DNA of 64,000 nt, taken from contig OX442316.1 of assembly GCA_949358305.1 (NCBI GenBank), forward strand, positions 16,492,001 through 16,556,000, read 5' to 3'. The notes beneath the pieces are model-generated. The model was not told the origin of the DNA. It did not search any database and saw only the letters and a program-made list of their open reading frames with translations. Below are positions 12,806 to 27,800 of the stretch, one piece after another (the stretch's first letter is position 1; the number at the start of each line of letters is the position of its first letter). The translations under genes were made by a program, and so were the position numbers. The DNA is from Strigamia acuminata. Its lineage: Eukaryota; Arthropoda; Chilopoda; Geophilomorpha; Linotaeniidae.

Positions 12806-12863
12806 ATGAGCACTTCATGGATACGTCTGGTGGCGTTCATTGTCCTCGTGACGCCGACTCAAG
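12806..12863 (+). CDS. itgb: Integrin beta coding exon 1 (signal peptide)
   Basis: Encodes MSTSWIRLVAFIVLVTPTQ plus one base (phase 1), a typical cleaved signal peptide. The exon itself starts at 12801 after a strong acceptor, leaving only ATATC before the ATG. Donor aag|gtaaat. Confidence 0.92.
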
Positions 12864-15800
12864 GTAAATATTGTAAATAGTTCACGATATCCGGTAGTTC
12901 GTTTAAACGGCGCTATGACACTCTTAAGGTGGTTGAATTAGCGATGCGGTTAAATGGATTAACGAGATTCACACTGTCCTTATCTATTTTATAGATAAAG
13001 ATTTTTTCCCTGGGTTTTTGGCACCTCACAACACCCGTTAGTCCATTTAAACGGCGCTAACTATGACACTCTTAAGGTGACTAACCTCGACGTCGAATTA
13101 GCGACGCGTTTGAATGGATTAACGAGATTCACACTGTCCTTATCTACTTTATACTAGTAGATAAAGATTTTTTCTCAGATTTTTGGGACCTCACAACACC
13201 CGTTAATCCATTTAAACGACGCTAACTATGGCACTCTTGACGTAACTAACCTCGACGTCGAATTAGTGACACGTTTGAATGGATTAACGAGATTCACACT
13301 GTCCTTATCTAATTTATAAAAAAATAATTCTAGTTTCGGACTTGACGATATCCGTTAGTTCATTTAAACTGCGCTAACTATGACACTCTTAAGGTGACTA
13401 ACCTCGACGTCGAATTAGTGACGCGTTTGAATGGATTAACGAGATTCACACTGTCCTTATCTACTTTATAGATAAAGATTTTTTCCCCGGGTTTTTGGGA
13501 CTTCACAACACCCGTTAGTTCATTTAACAGCGCTAACTATGACGCTAACCTCGACGTCGAATTAGTGACGCGTTTGAATGGATTAACGAGATTCACACTG
13601 TCCTTATCTACGTTCTGGAGAAAGATATTTTGTTTTTTTCTTCAGGTTTTCGAACTTGAGCTTTAAAATATTTTTTTTGGAGATGGAAGGGAGGGGTCAT
13701 GTAAAAAAATGTAGGTGCCCCCTGTTGAGTGTTTGTTTTATTTCCTTTTTCACTTGGTGGTCTGGTACTCTCCTTTTTTTTTTTTGCTTTGTTTTTCAGT
13801 ATAAATCTTTGTTTTTTATTTATTTATTTTATTTATTTGGATTTTTTTTCCTTCTTTTTTTTCCTTAGAAAAAGTTGAAATTGGTTTGGTTTGTTTAATG
13901 GTTTGTTATTTTTGTATTTTTAGAGTGAGGGAAAAATGGAGATAAATTTTTCTTTCTCCTTCATTCCATTACAATTGGGTGCAGTTAATTTTTTTTTTTA
14001 CTTTTTTAATTTTCTACAACTAATTAAGTCACGTCAGGTGGATAAGCATTAGGGTTTCCGGTGGTTACTAAGTTTGACTTCCGGTTGTTTGCGAAAAGGT
14101 GGAGCATGACGAAGCAAAGTCATTACAAAATCATTTTCCCATTTTGTTGTTCAATTTAAAAAAAATATATTAATTTTTTCTAATTCTTCATATAAAAATC
14201 CAATTTTATATATATATAAAAAAAAAATAATTAAAAACCTAATTTGAATATTGAAAAATGGAATTTACCAAAAACACGACGTGAAAGTGAAATTTTATGC
14301 GATTAATATTTTTTTCCCCCTGCGAAAAATAATTTTTATTGACATTTGATTGACAGGAGCCGAGAACGGTGCAGTACAGGAGTGCATGAAAAAAACCACA
14401 TGTGGCGCCTGCATAGGGGCTAATCCGAAATGTGCATGGTGCAGACAAGAGGTAAGCAACTTGGAATTATTCAATTTAATGCAAATTCGCAAAAATGAAA
14501 AAAACTGTCACAAGGTGTCACTTTTCGCCTTTTTATCTCCGCTAATAATACAAGGTGCAATTTCTGCTCATTAATCATCTCATCGGGTGCAAAACAATGC
14601 GTCAAAACAAAACAAACAAAAAAATCTTGTCATTGTTGTCATAATCTGGGGCAAACTGTTTCATATAACAAAACACCAAGAAAAGTTGGAATTTATTAGT
14701 TAAACATCACATAAAAAGTAGAATAAATCTTTGGAACATTAACTATGCAGTAAATCAATCAATTCACCACAGTTGATTAAATCAGTTAATTATTAAGCGT
14801 CTTAAAGGACATAATGTAATCGTTCCCAATAATCACCACACCTTAGAAAACTGTTCAACTTAAAGCGTATTACTCACGACACAATTCCGTTCGTGGAAGT
14901 GATATAAATTCAAAATCATTTTATTATAAAATACAAATACAATTTCATCATTTTAATCATTAGAATAATCAAAAAAATTAAGAAACAAACAAAACTACTT
15001 TTCCTGGTGGTATGACACAGTCTACAGTTAGTAGTAATGAGGCTGGGCCAATGGGAGAAAGGCCACTCTTAATATTGTTTCTTTATTTTCTTTGTGTACA
15101 ACAAGCTTGACAATCCCCATGTTAATGGACGTGCAGAATGCGATGCAGTTGTCGGAAGTCTCAATCATTTTAATTCCCCTACAAAAGCTTTAACTGGATT
15201 CTTCGACTCTCATATTTGACAACACATCACCTTTATTCCTTGACAACTCCAACAAACCATTATCACAAATAAACAATACTTCCCCAATCAAGATCAAACC
15301 AATGCTGCTCTAAACAAATCAATGACACCGCCATCAATTATTATTCAAACAAAAACAAAAAATTACAACAATTATTACAATCCTTGCAATTACACTTACA
15401 TCTCCCACTGATTATTTTGCCCCCCTCCCCGCCCCCCCCCCACTAAAACATATATTATTTCTTGTTCAAACAGAATAACAAAACAAAACCAAATTGGCAA
15501 CTATCAATTTTTAATAAATAAAAAACAACCGGATCCACGAAGAATCCTAATTATTACACTACAAATTCCATGAAATAAATATGAATCCCTTTAATAATAA
15601 ATAACTTGCTTATTTTCCTGTGATCTATATTAATGTTCAGCCCTCCAAATGAAGTTATACTGTCATGATAGCATGACACTGAAATCAATGTCCTTTTTTT
15701 CTTTCTTTCAAATCCCTCTAGATTTTCAAACAGTTCCCTGCGTGCACACAAACCAACACCAGAAAATGTTTATATTTGCCCAAGAATTGTTTAAAAATGA

Positions 15801-18800
15801 GATAAACAATACTGAACAATGGCAAAAAGGAAAAACTCAATCCCAAAGACGAGGGATAAGAAGAAAACATAAAAATGTTGCAGCCCAACCTTAATATTTA
15901 TTTATTTTTTTAACACCAGGTGAAAAACCCATTGGGTGCGGTGAGGGTCCCGTCACTCAGAAATGATGGTGTAGTAGATAAAGTACAATAGAAAACGTGC
16001 GGGGGCGGATTTGGACCCATCAATCTGAACACCTTCTCTCTTTCTCTTTCTCTCTCTTGATCCAAGTGAGGCCTAATTAAGCTCGTATATTTTTGCACGC
16101 ATTATGTAAATTTTTTTTCTCTCCACCATAACTTTCCAAGTAGTTTAAGAAAATCAATTCAAGTCTTCAATCACAGGCCCCTTTCTCTAATAAACGTTCC
16201 TTCAAAAACCCTTAAATTCTTCCTGTAGGAAAAAAAAATGTCTCAAAACTCATTGAAAAACTTTGAAAAACAAAAGAAAAAAAAAATTTAAATTCAAAGC
16301 CTTTAAAGCACTCATCTATCATAAAAAAATGTTTTTTTCATTAGTCCATATTGTATGAATCACCCAAAAAAAAATCCAAGTCAAAAAAATAAACTATAAA
16401 ATAAGTTTACATTGGGCATGATGCGGGTGTTAACAATTACATGAACTGTAGCCTGCATCAGACAAAATTCCACACATATTGTTTGGGCATGATAGAAGTA
16501 AAGAAAGACAATTAAGTTGATCCGCTATTCGATGATTTTATTAATTATCTAATTTTCTACGCTTTTCTTTCGGAGTTCGAAGATAACACATTCTTCAGCA
16601 TCTGCCCAGAATTAACTTCCTATACTCTGGCTCATCATAAGAGAGGGACCAGTTCCTATTGGCCGAGCCATTTCACTAGTGTAAATATACATAAAAGTAA
16701 GCTAAAATACACGTTGAGTGCTTGCCAGACAAAACAATCAATCATAAAATTCAAAAATTGCTTGCTTTCCTGACAAAGCAAACAATAAACTGAACAAACA
16801 TGTATTTTGAAAAAGTAACAGCATAAAACATTGCTTTAAGCCTTTTTAAAACATTTTATTATTAAATAAAAGTCAATTTACATCATTTCATCCATCTACA
16901 ATAATCAAACAAATTAAAAACACAACAAAACTACATTTCCTGGTGGTTGTATAAAAGCAACAGTTAGGAGTAAACAGGCTCGGCCAATAGGAACTGGTCC
17001 CCCTCTTAGGATGAGCCAGAGTATAGTTTAGCGTAGCATTATGGACATCGATAACTCTCCGGTATTCAGTGCATCTCTTATAATAAACAAATGCAGAAAA
17101 TAATTTTAACCAAAGCACTTTGACCTTCTGGTCTTCCACCTATCAGCAACTCTTTATAAACCTTTGTATGGGGTGCTGCCAACTCAACAAGTCCCTTAAA
17201 GTCAAGTTGGCAGGTAATTATCAGTATCAATTTATTTACCCTAAAAAGCCTCCCCTCTTTATTTTTTTTATGTTCCTTTCTTCCTTTCAGCCTTGCCTTA
17301 TCACTTCAAAGCATTGAAAACATTTCTCTAGTTACACATTTTTATCATCAGGGGGCCACTTGAGAATTACTCTCATGGGTAAAGACTTCAGAGCACAATC
17401 AGCAAAGTACAAAAAAGGGCGGGAGCCTTTTACTTATCAGGCGCAGACATCACAAAGTCTCAAGAAAAGGCAAACAGTTATTGCCTTGCTCCGTCTCATA
17501 AAGTGCTTCACTTGTGGATGAAAACCCCCACTGGTGACCGGTTGAAAAGTGGAGGGAGAATGAGTTGAAATGAATGAAAAGTTATGCAGACAAAAGTGCA
17601 CCACTGTTTTCTGCAATCATGACCTTAGATTCTTGTAAACATGCATAGTCAAAGGGTTAGTCACTTGGGTATACAAAAAGAACCTTTCATGGCTGTGAAA
17701 TGCAAGGTGGTGAAGTCATGGGTTAGTGAGGTCATGGAGTACTACAAAGTTGAGATGTTGTGTACACATATTTCTCATGATTGGTTGAACTAGCATTTAG
17801 GTGGCGTGGAATGTTCATCAATCAAAACTCGTGTACATATCTCACAATCCAAACATTTTCAACTAAAAACTTGTCCGTGACCCCAAAGTCAAATGTTCTC
17901 GGAGTCGGTATACGGTAAAACCGTTCTCGGGAAAACTATTTCGACGATAGTTCGTCGATCGACGACAGCGTATACGTCTAGCACGAGCAAACTGAACCTC
18001 AGATAAGACGAGAGTACCAACTGAATTTAAGCGTATGCTATTTTCGAGCGGCGCAAAAACACCGAAAAGGATTCAACATACCGTCACGTTATCGCTCTTT
18101 TGTTGCGTTTTACAGAGTTGACGGTCGATCGTGATACAAAAAAACCCTCTAACTGCACCACCCCTTTAACTTATTTATTTTTCAAATTGACCTTTATTTA
18201 TAATTCTGTGAATTAAGCCTTATCCTCTAATCTTCCGCTGCTAACTTAGAATTTTTATAAACTAATGGATGTCAACCCACCCTTCTTATATACTTTTCTT
18301 CAGCTTCAATATTGAAGCAGGAAAAAAACAACCTGGAGCCCTTGACACACCCCAATTATCCTTACCCCCTTATATTTTTTTCACCTCACTTCCTGTCCAA
18401 TCAAATTTTAATTGGTTTTATCATTTTATGGGATCACCGACTATAACATCTACTTACCCCAGAAAAAAATACACAACACCCCCAACCAACCTCAAAAAAA
18501 ATACAAAACCTAAAAAAATAAAACATACAGGTGTGTACACACTAAAGAAAAATATAAAAACAAAATGCAGTTCTCAGTGATTTATGTTTCACCAGCTTAT
18601 CTCTACTCCCCAAAATACAACGCAACCCCTCATTGAAAAACCTAACAAACGCGCATTCTTTAGCACTTGAGACGTTGCGCATGCGTCATCCACTTCCGGT
18701 TTCGGGTTCGCCCCACTCCCACGAGAATTCAAAGCTTCATGGAAATCCTGCGAGCGCGCACAATTGATGAGAAATCATGGGCTGGGCTTCACGCGGAGTT

Positions 18801-21800
18801 CGGTGTGAAATGCGGCGAAGCCGACCCCGCAAGTCTCGGCGTTAAAGCGATCGCAGAGACACAAAACGAGGGGCCAGGAGGGGCGAGTCGGATTGCACGT
18901 CACGAGGCAGGAAGAAAGAAAGGAGACTTGTCAGCTTAGACAAGTAATCTGTGTGCAATAAATCTGACACGACGACAAACAACATTCTTAACTAACTAAC
19001 ATTCACTATTAAGATGATAATCTCGACTCAATTCGGTTTAGTGCCGCAACAAACTTGTTTTGCCAACTTTGGTTTGTGTAAACGTCATCGAAAATAAAAG
19101 AAAAATATTGTATGGTTTGTGCAGATTCAAGAGCCGCTAACGGATTACTCGCTAGGCACACATTGGTCACGTGCTTAGTGGCCCCGAGACGGAGGGGGCT
19201 CGGTCTCCGCCTCTATTTTATCAATGATTAATTTTTCATTCGGAAAGTAAACTTTTTCTTTATTTTAAATTTTATTCCCAAAAGGTTTCGAGAAAAAAAG
19301 AGTCGACGACGACCCAAGCGTAACAAACAATTAATAAAGCATTTTTATACAGTGGTGTGGAGTACCCATGAGGCAGATTAGGCATGTGCAAAGGGGCCCT
19401 AGAGGTTTAGGGGGCCCTGACCTTCCATCTTTTTTAAAACAACAACATTACGATGTTGGAAATTTACTTTTTGAGCAAAAAAAGTAAATTTATTTGCTTA
19501 AATGGTCCATTTTCTTATTTGGAATGGTCTAGTTTATGCCGAAACAGTATTTATGAGTCTGCAAATAAAGGTTGTGGGTCTAAAAGACTGACATGGGGCC
19601 AGGGCCGACTGGAGGTTTTTCGGGGTCTTGGGAAAAAGTTATCAATGGGGCCTGCAAAGTATTTGCAAAAAAGAATTTTTTTTTTGAAAAATCATATACA
19701 GTCGAGCCTCGTTATAACGAATCGCAAGAAACCCAAAAAATCGGTTCGTTATAACAAAAGTTCGTTTTATCAAATTTTTTTTTAATATGGTGTTCTATGG
19801 CCAACCAACCAACCAAGCCATTCGTTACAACAAGAAATTTGTTATATCGCGGTTCGTTATAACGAGGTTCGACTGCACCGTATTTCTACGATTAAAATTT
19901 GCGGCTTGTAATTACAAACGAAATTTTATTAAACATAATTTACAAACATTAAAGTCAATAACTATCCTGCTATACTTTAAGCCAATACAACATTGTCCTA
20001 ATTCCAGCCATATTACGCCTAACTGTGGACTATGCTCTACTATGCGGAAAAGTAGTTCTGTGTCAAAGCATCACTTTTGACAATGAAACAAGTGTTGAGA
20101 ATCGATCACAATGTCTGGAGTTCGATTACAATTCTGGTATTTTGGGCTACTTCTTAGTGATATGGCTGGAAATAGGACAACGTACTAACGGCTCAGAGTA
20201 TATAAACTTTATTCCAATTAGTTCTGATAATCAACGCTCTACTGTAGTTTCAATCACCCATTCTCATTGCACCCATGTGATATTCCTTTGTTAGAACATC
20301 CTCCCTTCAGGACCGAAAACATGGCGAACAAAAAGGCCGCGCGCTTAATTCCTTCGCTTTAAAAGCATCCAAATTAAGTCCTAAACTTTAAAGCCATCGC
20401 CAAAGTTGCAACTTGGCTTGAATTCTTCGCCTCAAAACGAATCAAGCCGGCATTAATCTATTAGAAACCAAAACAGCCCTTTCACGTTCTTCGCACCCAT
20501 TGGTTTTCCTCTCATGGAGAATAATGAGTGAGAATGCAAACGTAGCAAGGTAGGCAAAGCCAGCTCCTCGTTGGCAATCAGCCCAGCGTGAAGAACGCCA
20601 GCCAAGAAACGGAAAGGTGCAGTTTAATAATTTATCACGACTACCGCTCCGATCTGCCTTGCTGGAATTTATACGAGAAATTTAAGGGAAGACCGTGTTT
20701 GCAAGAGGCCAATTCGTCACTAGGTTAATAATTTCCACCAAACTCAAAGCAATTTGTCACTCACACCACACATTTAGCACTCCCTCACCACAAAGTGCCT
20801 CTTCTCGTGTTCATTCATTACACCGCATTAACAATGCCATTTTATTGGCGATCAATAAACAGTCATTTAATACATTCTACTGAGAGTTCAGTCTGACGAA
20901 AAACTCTGACTTGATACGACAGTTGGGAAATGTAGTTGGTAATTGCTGGGTCTACTACATCAAACGCGATGCTGCCGGCATTGTAAGACGTTTCAGAGCT
21001 ATGCTACACAGTGCAATGTACCGTAGATGCAGTGTTGGCAAATTTCCATACGGTTAAAAAATACATTGAAATTATATTGGGTTTTGCAAGAATGCATTTT
21101 GTGATACATTTCCGCAGCCTGTGCGATTGATTTTCAAGTAAACTTTTTCGCTAAATGTTTTGCAAAGTTCCCTAATGATACCGCAGTTCATGTCACATTC
21201 CGTGGGCCGGAAGGATGTCGGAGATTACTATAGGGAACATAGTTCATCAATAAATCTCTTCATTTACATTAGTATTGCAGTCTATGTTCGAAGCGGTATA
21301 TTTGCGTTTCCACACCAGCAGCCTTTCAATATTCTATATAGAATGTATGTTTTCACTTATTTAACCAAGAGATTTCTTTCAAGCTTTCAATTAAAGCTGC
21401 TCTAGAACAAGTTTGACATCCCACTCTAAATAAATCAAAGAAAAACTCCTTGCATACATTAGGCATTTAACAAAACTCAGTTCATGCCCATTCATAACTT
21501 ATAAGTATAGATCCCCCACAAACGTATTCTACTTACAAAGCCATTACTTACACATTACTTACACTTATCACATTAACCCGTTACCCCGCATGCTACTATA
21601 CTCTAAACCGATACAACGTCGTCCTAACTCCTATTGGTTAAGCCGTCTCACTGGTGTAGTGGCACAAAAAAGTAGCCCATAACACCAGAATTGTAATCTA
21701 ACTAGGCAAAACAACCAATTAAAAAGTAAACCTTTGTTTACCCGCCAAAAGAAACCAACACAAAATAGCGTTCAACAATTCTTTTCTATTTTTAGGATTA

Positions 21801-24800
21801 CGGTCTGTATGTACCAAGATGCGACATCCGAAAAAACCTGATACACCGAAACTGTACCGAAGACAACATTATCTCGCCAAGTAGTAGTGTTAAGATTCTC
21901 AGGGTAAGATTTTCAATCCCATTTGAATTTTTTTTTCTCCTGTCCCAAAATATTATTCTTTTTCAAAATGGCTACTGCCAAAGTCCCCTTCCCACAACAG
22001 ACAGGTCAGTTCAATGTGAGAACATGAAGCAAAGAAAAGATCTATGGGACTCCTCCTTCAGGTGAAGGGGGACTGAAGAACTTTGTTGTAAGAGACCCCT
22101 TGTGTGAACATAGGGCGTGACCCTGGTTCAAGTAGAAAAAGCAGAGGGTTTTCATTGTCCATAAGGACTAGTCCCTCACTCACTGGCAAGTGGGGACTAT
22201 ATCTTTTTTTTGTCCTCAGGTGGGTAGGGAATGACCCTCTCACCTATTGCTCATGTTTTGACAGTTGAATGCACCTGAATTTACTCATTCTGGGACCAAT
22301 GTTTACCAAAACTACCAAAAAGTCCATAACTTGCCTTCAATTTTGCTTTGTTTTTTGGTTTTCTCAACTTCAAAGTCTCTTGTTTTCTCAATTACTAAAA
22401 ACAAGATTACAAAAGAGGAAAAGTATTTTTTGTCAAAGCAGTAAATTTCATTAGGACTTTGTCTTGATTCAATTAGTTTGGCTACTAATTCAATCCCATT
22501 TGCCATCATCACCAACTAAAACTCAGTCTATTGCTCAATTACACTCAATTTATTACCCATAAGACCTTTTCTCTTGACCAAAGGACCTTTTCCTTTCCTG
22601 TGTCAAAAACCCCCCACCTGTTGATTAATCATTTGCTTGGCCCTGAACATTTTCAGTCCAAACTTTGGCTGCAAAACTAACAACTGAGCTAAATTATTTA
22701 AAGGTGAAAGTAAATTATTCTGTTGCAATTTCCAATTATTTATACTGACAAGTGAGTTTCCTTCCTCAATTTCCTCGTTTGGTCACTTAAGAGAATTATT
22801 AAAAATATGATTTATTCTTGCCATTTTCTAATATTAATCTTTTACAATGTTAAAGTGCTTGTGTATCTGATTGCTCCATCATCAATTCAAGCCATGTTGT
22901 AGTAGGATAAAGTATGTATTATTTACATCCTGGATAGTAGCCATTCTGAGACTTAACTTTTAAGCGTATCTTATTTTATTCAAGAGATTGTGGACATTCA
23001 TTGTTAATATTACATTCTTGTTTGTCAATTGCAGCTGTAAAACCAAACAATAAACAATTATTCAACAATATATTAAAAAACATTTTAAAATGTCCAGATC
23101 TCTTGGTATATACAAAGGGAAAGTGTGCCAAGTCTTTTAAAATCACTCTGAAAGACCAAAACTGCAAAATCATGTCGGCTTTACTCGACAACATATAAAA
23201 AAATTTTTAAATCAACTTTGGCAAACCTTTCCTTCAAAGTACTAAAGCCTTAACAAAGCATAAAAAAGAGAGAACAACAATAATAAACTGAAACATGGAT
23301 TGATTTTGATCCTTGGTTTGATTGTAGGATCTCCCACTGAGCGAAGCCGGAAGCAATACCCAATCCTACGTGCAAATGAAACCGCAGAAAATCCGCTTAC
23401 GACTACGACCCCGTGAGTTGCTTTGATTTCCATCCACCTGACGATAGAAACTGAGGACTTGAAGGGCAGCAGCTGCTCCCATCTTATTATGTCCTCTCTT
23501 CCATTAAAGTTTCCATTAGCCCCTCTCTTGTTTGATGGCACTAAAACGTGAATTAAAAGACGGAGGAGGACATAACTGAACCTGGTTATCATTTTCTTTT
23601 TCCAGACGAGACCATTTCCTTCCCGATTGTCTTCCGCCAGGCTGAGGATTATCCTCTAGATCTATATTACCTTATGGATCTCACTTACTCCATGAGAGAT
23701 GATAAGAAAAAACTCTCGGAACTAGGAAACCTACTAGGTAACTATCTTACTTCAACCTGGACGCATTTACATTGAACCTTCAGGAGCCCCTGATCTCAGA
23801 GATGAACATTGGCGTAAAAACTCTACCCGTTACCCGCCCGTTACCCGCCCGTTACCCGTCCCCCATTAATTTTCTTACCCGTACCCGTACACACCCTATC
23901 CTACCCGTACTGATCTCGGAGTGGCTCCGAAAGAGACTTTAGTCCACCTTGCTTAAATTTTTGGGTCTGCCGTACGAAGTAATATTAATAATAGAGATAC
24001 AGCCGAACCTCGTTATAACGAATCGCAAAGGAGCCAAAAAATCGGTTTAAACTTAAAATACACTTAAACTAAAATTGTTAAAACACAAGTATTTTTATTT
24101 TTGAATGCAGCTAGTTTTTTTGTTCAGCAATTGACAACGAACAAAAGTCCGTTGCTGGTTGCGAAAGGACCCTTATAACAGTTCAGGCTTCAGGGCCCCA
24201 AAAATGTAGATCCGTCCTTACGCTTTAATCAATTTTAACAACGGCGAAACCTGTGTGGGACCTACCTAACATAGACCTCTTCTTCTTTTGTAAGCCGGCT
24301 AAGCGTAGTGCGCTGTGTACATGTTTCCCGGATCTTCGATCAAAAGCACTTTTTCCAGCTGAAGTACTGTAGTTAGTTTTCGCTGCTGCTACCACCCATT
24401 GCCATTACTTTTAACTTCGTCTTTAAGATTATCGACTTTACTGTACAGTGAAACCTGTCTATGGCGACCACTCATGGTGCAGAAAAAAATATCTTTTAAC
24501 TATAGGACTCAATATTTGGTCCCAAAATTAAGTTTTTTTTAGACAGGTGGTCATTGTCCAAAAACCCAAGTGTGGGCATCTGACTCTACAAGCTGCATTC
24601 AAAAAGTTATTTAGTCTGGTTTATCTTCTTTAAACCCATCTAAACTCAGGCAGGGTGTTTGAGAGACAAGATGGGGCCCAGGCCGGTCAAAGATGTGAGG
24701 CCGCTGTGAATAATATCCAAACATACGCAAAGCATAGGTCTTTTTACCAATGAGTAAAATGCATTCTCCGAGCAAACTCTGAATCCATACAGAGTGAGGG

Positions 24801-27800
24801 GCATTTAAAGTCCCAATTAAATGCGAGCAAAACAACTGCAAGACCTTCAAGACATCAACCAATAACAGTCTTTGCTATCGCCCGAAATCAAACAACTTTT
24901 ATCCCAATCATTTTTAATCAAATGCTTTGTTTTGCTCGTATTTAGATATGTCGCTTTCCTAGTATGTAAAGTCGTGGACAAAAAAAACTTCCCTCTAGTT
25001 TAGCTGTTTTAAATTTATCTACAAGGTGGCATAAAAATCCATTGAGTTTCAATGACATCAATCTTGACTCGGTCTCTCGTCTTGCCCTAACAACAGTATT
25101 AAAAGATAGACCGGGCAAATAATGATAGATAAACTTAAAACAGCTAAACTGAACAGACTTTTTTTGTCCACGACTGTACAATTGAGATAATTCAAGACCT
25201 TCCTTATAATTACACCCCGTTATAAGGGTCTAAGGTTATAACGCACAAGTACTCTTCCGCAAACTCTCTATTGAAAGATTTAGTTTCGGTCAAATGCCTT
25301 TGTGAATACATTAAAGATCCACAGCAGATGGCAGAGTTATGATTCCATCTTATCAACCACGTTTGAGATTAGAATATTTGATATGAATTACAATTTCGAA
25401 CATGCAATAATGCAATTTTTCCTGCGTATGAGCTCACAGATCCTTTGTCCGCAGTCCCTTATCATCGCCCAATGTCAACTGATGGTTTATCACAGCATGT
25501 CCCAGCTGTCGCGCGATATATTACAATCTGCATTGAACAATACAACACATTCACCGCAACCAATTGCAACTCGAACGAGCAATTCAATTTGTACGAAACT
25601 TTGAAAAACTTTTCCCTTCCCTCCTCACTCCCTTTCCCTTCTTTATCTGGCAATTGCTCTATCTTTTCCTCAGATATTGGCCGCAATTTAGATACCACGT
25701 GGCTAATATTCGCGCGTTGCATAGCAACAGCGGCGAAGCCCACTCGCGCCTAATCCTCGCAAGCGAGTTTTGTAACGATGGCGTCGCCTTTAAGTGATTA
25801 GATGAGGCCGCCAAAGTTTGGGAAGGAGAGTCGCTCGTTGGCGAGTCGAGTCACGTTCGCAACGGGCGCGCGCGCGCGCGTGCCTGCCGCCTGGTGACGC
25901 GGACGAGTCCAAAGCGCATGCGTAAGGCACAAGTGAGTTACGAGGCCGCCTCGAATTTATCGGAAGCACGTGACGCTTGATGGGCGCTTGACTCGCGCTA
26001 TGAAAACAAATCTCGCCAGATGGCACATTCAAGGCGCAAGCGCACTTGATGGGGATGGTTCAATGTGGGCGTAATCAAGCGTGAGACTCGTGATTTGGAT
26101 TTATGGCGCAAATCAATTTGGAAAACGGAAAGAAAACGAGAAAAATATCAAAAAAATAAAATAAAATAACAAATTTCGCAAAAATGATTATTTATTTTGT
26201 TGGTAATTTTACTAATAGATCCAATGACTGCAGTTTGGCAAAGTATTGTTGTGTATTTCGAGATGCGCTTTAGCTTTTAACTGTGAATTTATGTGCGATG
26301 TAAAGTCCCGTGTTTAACTGTCCTAGACACGAGTAGTTTGACACTAAGCATGGCCATAGCCTGTAAGTAGAGCGCTTGTCTGGGGATTTAGGCCGTGCAA
26401 GCCGCAATCTGTTGGACAACTTTCTTAAGAACCCAACCTTGCATTTACACCGAAAACTGGCAAAACCACGCTCACGTGTCACCTTTGGAAATTACCGCAA
26501 CTTAAACTTAATATACTCTTGTTCGACTCAAAAGGGTGGCCTTCTCCCTTTGGCCGAGCCGCTAACTCCAGTCTGTATTACTACCACTAGGAGAAGTAGT
26601 TTTTATTTTTATTATGTTTTGTGATTGCTATTACCATTTAAGTTGATATAATTTCAATATTTCCTAAATGTAACAAAAAACATTTCAATTTCTAAAAAAA
26701 ATCCAAAAAATGAACGTAAACTTTTGATTCGAGTTCATGAACTTGAACTTATTTAACTTCGAAAAAAATTTTAGTAAACACAAACGCGTTCACACAGCCA
26801 TGAACACAAACTTGAACGCGTTCACAATTTAGTGAACGAGATACAACACTGCTAATTTCTCATATATTAAAACTACATTTCTTTTCAAACATTTGCTCAA
26901 CTTTAAAGCGATTCTCTTAAATTCTAAACTACTTTCAGTGCCATTGTGTGTGTGGCGTGCCACGGCACCCCCCAGAGTGTCTTTTACCCTCTTTAACCAA
27001 CTCGACCGGAATTAAAAGAAGGAGAAACGTGGATATTACGCTATCTCACCTTTCTCGTTCCTCCGTTCGGCTTGGCGGCGCCATCAAACATCCCACAATT
27101 CCTTCGCTGTGTGCCCATTGAGCGAACACAAAAGTCCACTTTTAATCCCGTCCATTCTTTCTTCCCCTTTTCCTCGATATTTTCCACTCAAAATTCAATT
27201 CCAAATTTCAATTTATGGACCCAACTCGCGTCTTTTCCTCTCCAATATCTTCGGCCATTAATTTCACTTGCTTCGGATTTGTTCTTCATCATTTCTCGAC
27301 TCAAATTAATGATGACTTTACTCATTTCCCATGGAAAATAATTCATTTCCATTCATACCCAAAGACTTCTACCTTTTTTCCTCTTTATTGGGAATACACT
27401 CAACTTTTTTAGGGTCAAGTCAAAAGATGAAATGTAGCTTGGTAGATATTTTTTTCCATGAAATACATAAATATTAAATAGAAAAATACATATTTCTTTT
27501 CTTTGCGGTGTTTGTTATTTGGAATGTGTCACATGTCTGATATAAGCTTTTATCAATAAAGAAAGGACAATTCCACTTCTACTATAAACTGCCTGTCAAC
27601 TTAGACAGAGACTGACAATAAAATCACATCGATTCCTCACCAGAGGGGCAAAACATAAAACAAGATAGAGAAAAACATGCTTGTCATATTTCCTATTGGA
27701 TTCAAGTTTCTTCTGACACCATGCCAAAAACCACAGCATAAAATACGTTACTCTAACTTATAATAATAATAATAATATTGACACTTAGCATGGTCATGGG

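Larger units (their letters stand above)
14452..21795 (+). other. Integrin intron 2 (7.3 kb), several repeats
   Basis: No coding exon recognised. It contains a decayed family-A MITE copy at about 14640-15090, a good one at 16621-17025, a GC-rich island at 18660-18960, a pogo-like MITE at 19699-19875, one-sided MITE pieces near 19970 and 21600, and hAT-like 'ggggccc' debris at 19350-19660. Scattered 60-110-codon frames have no motifs. Confidence 0.6.
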
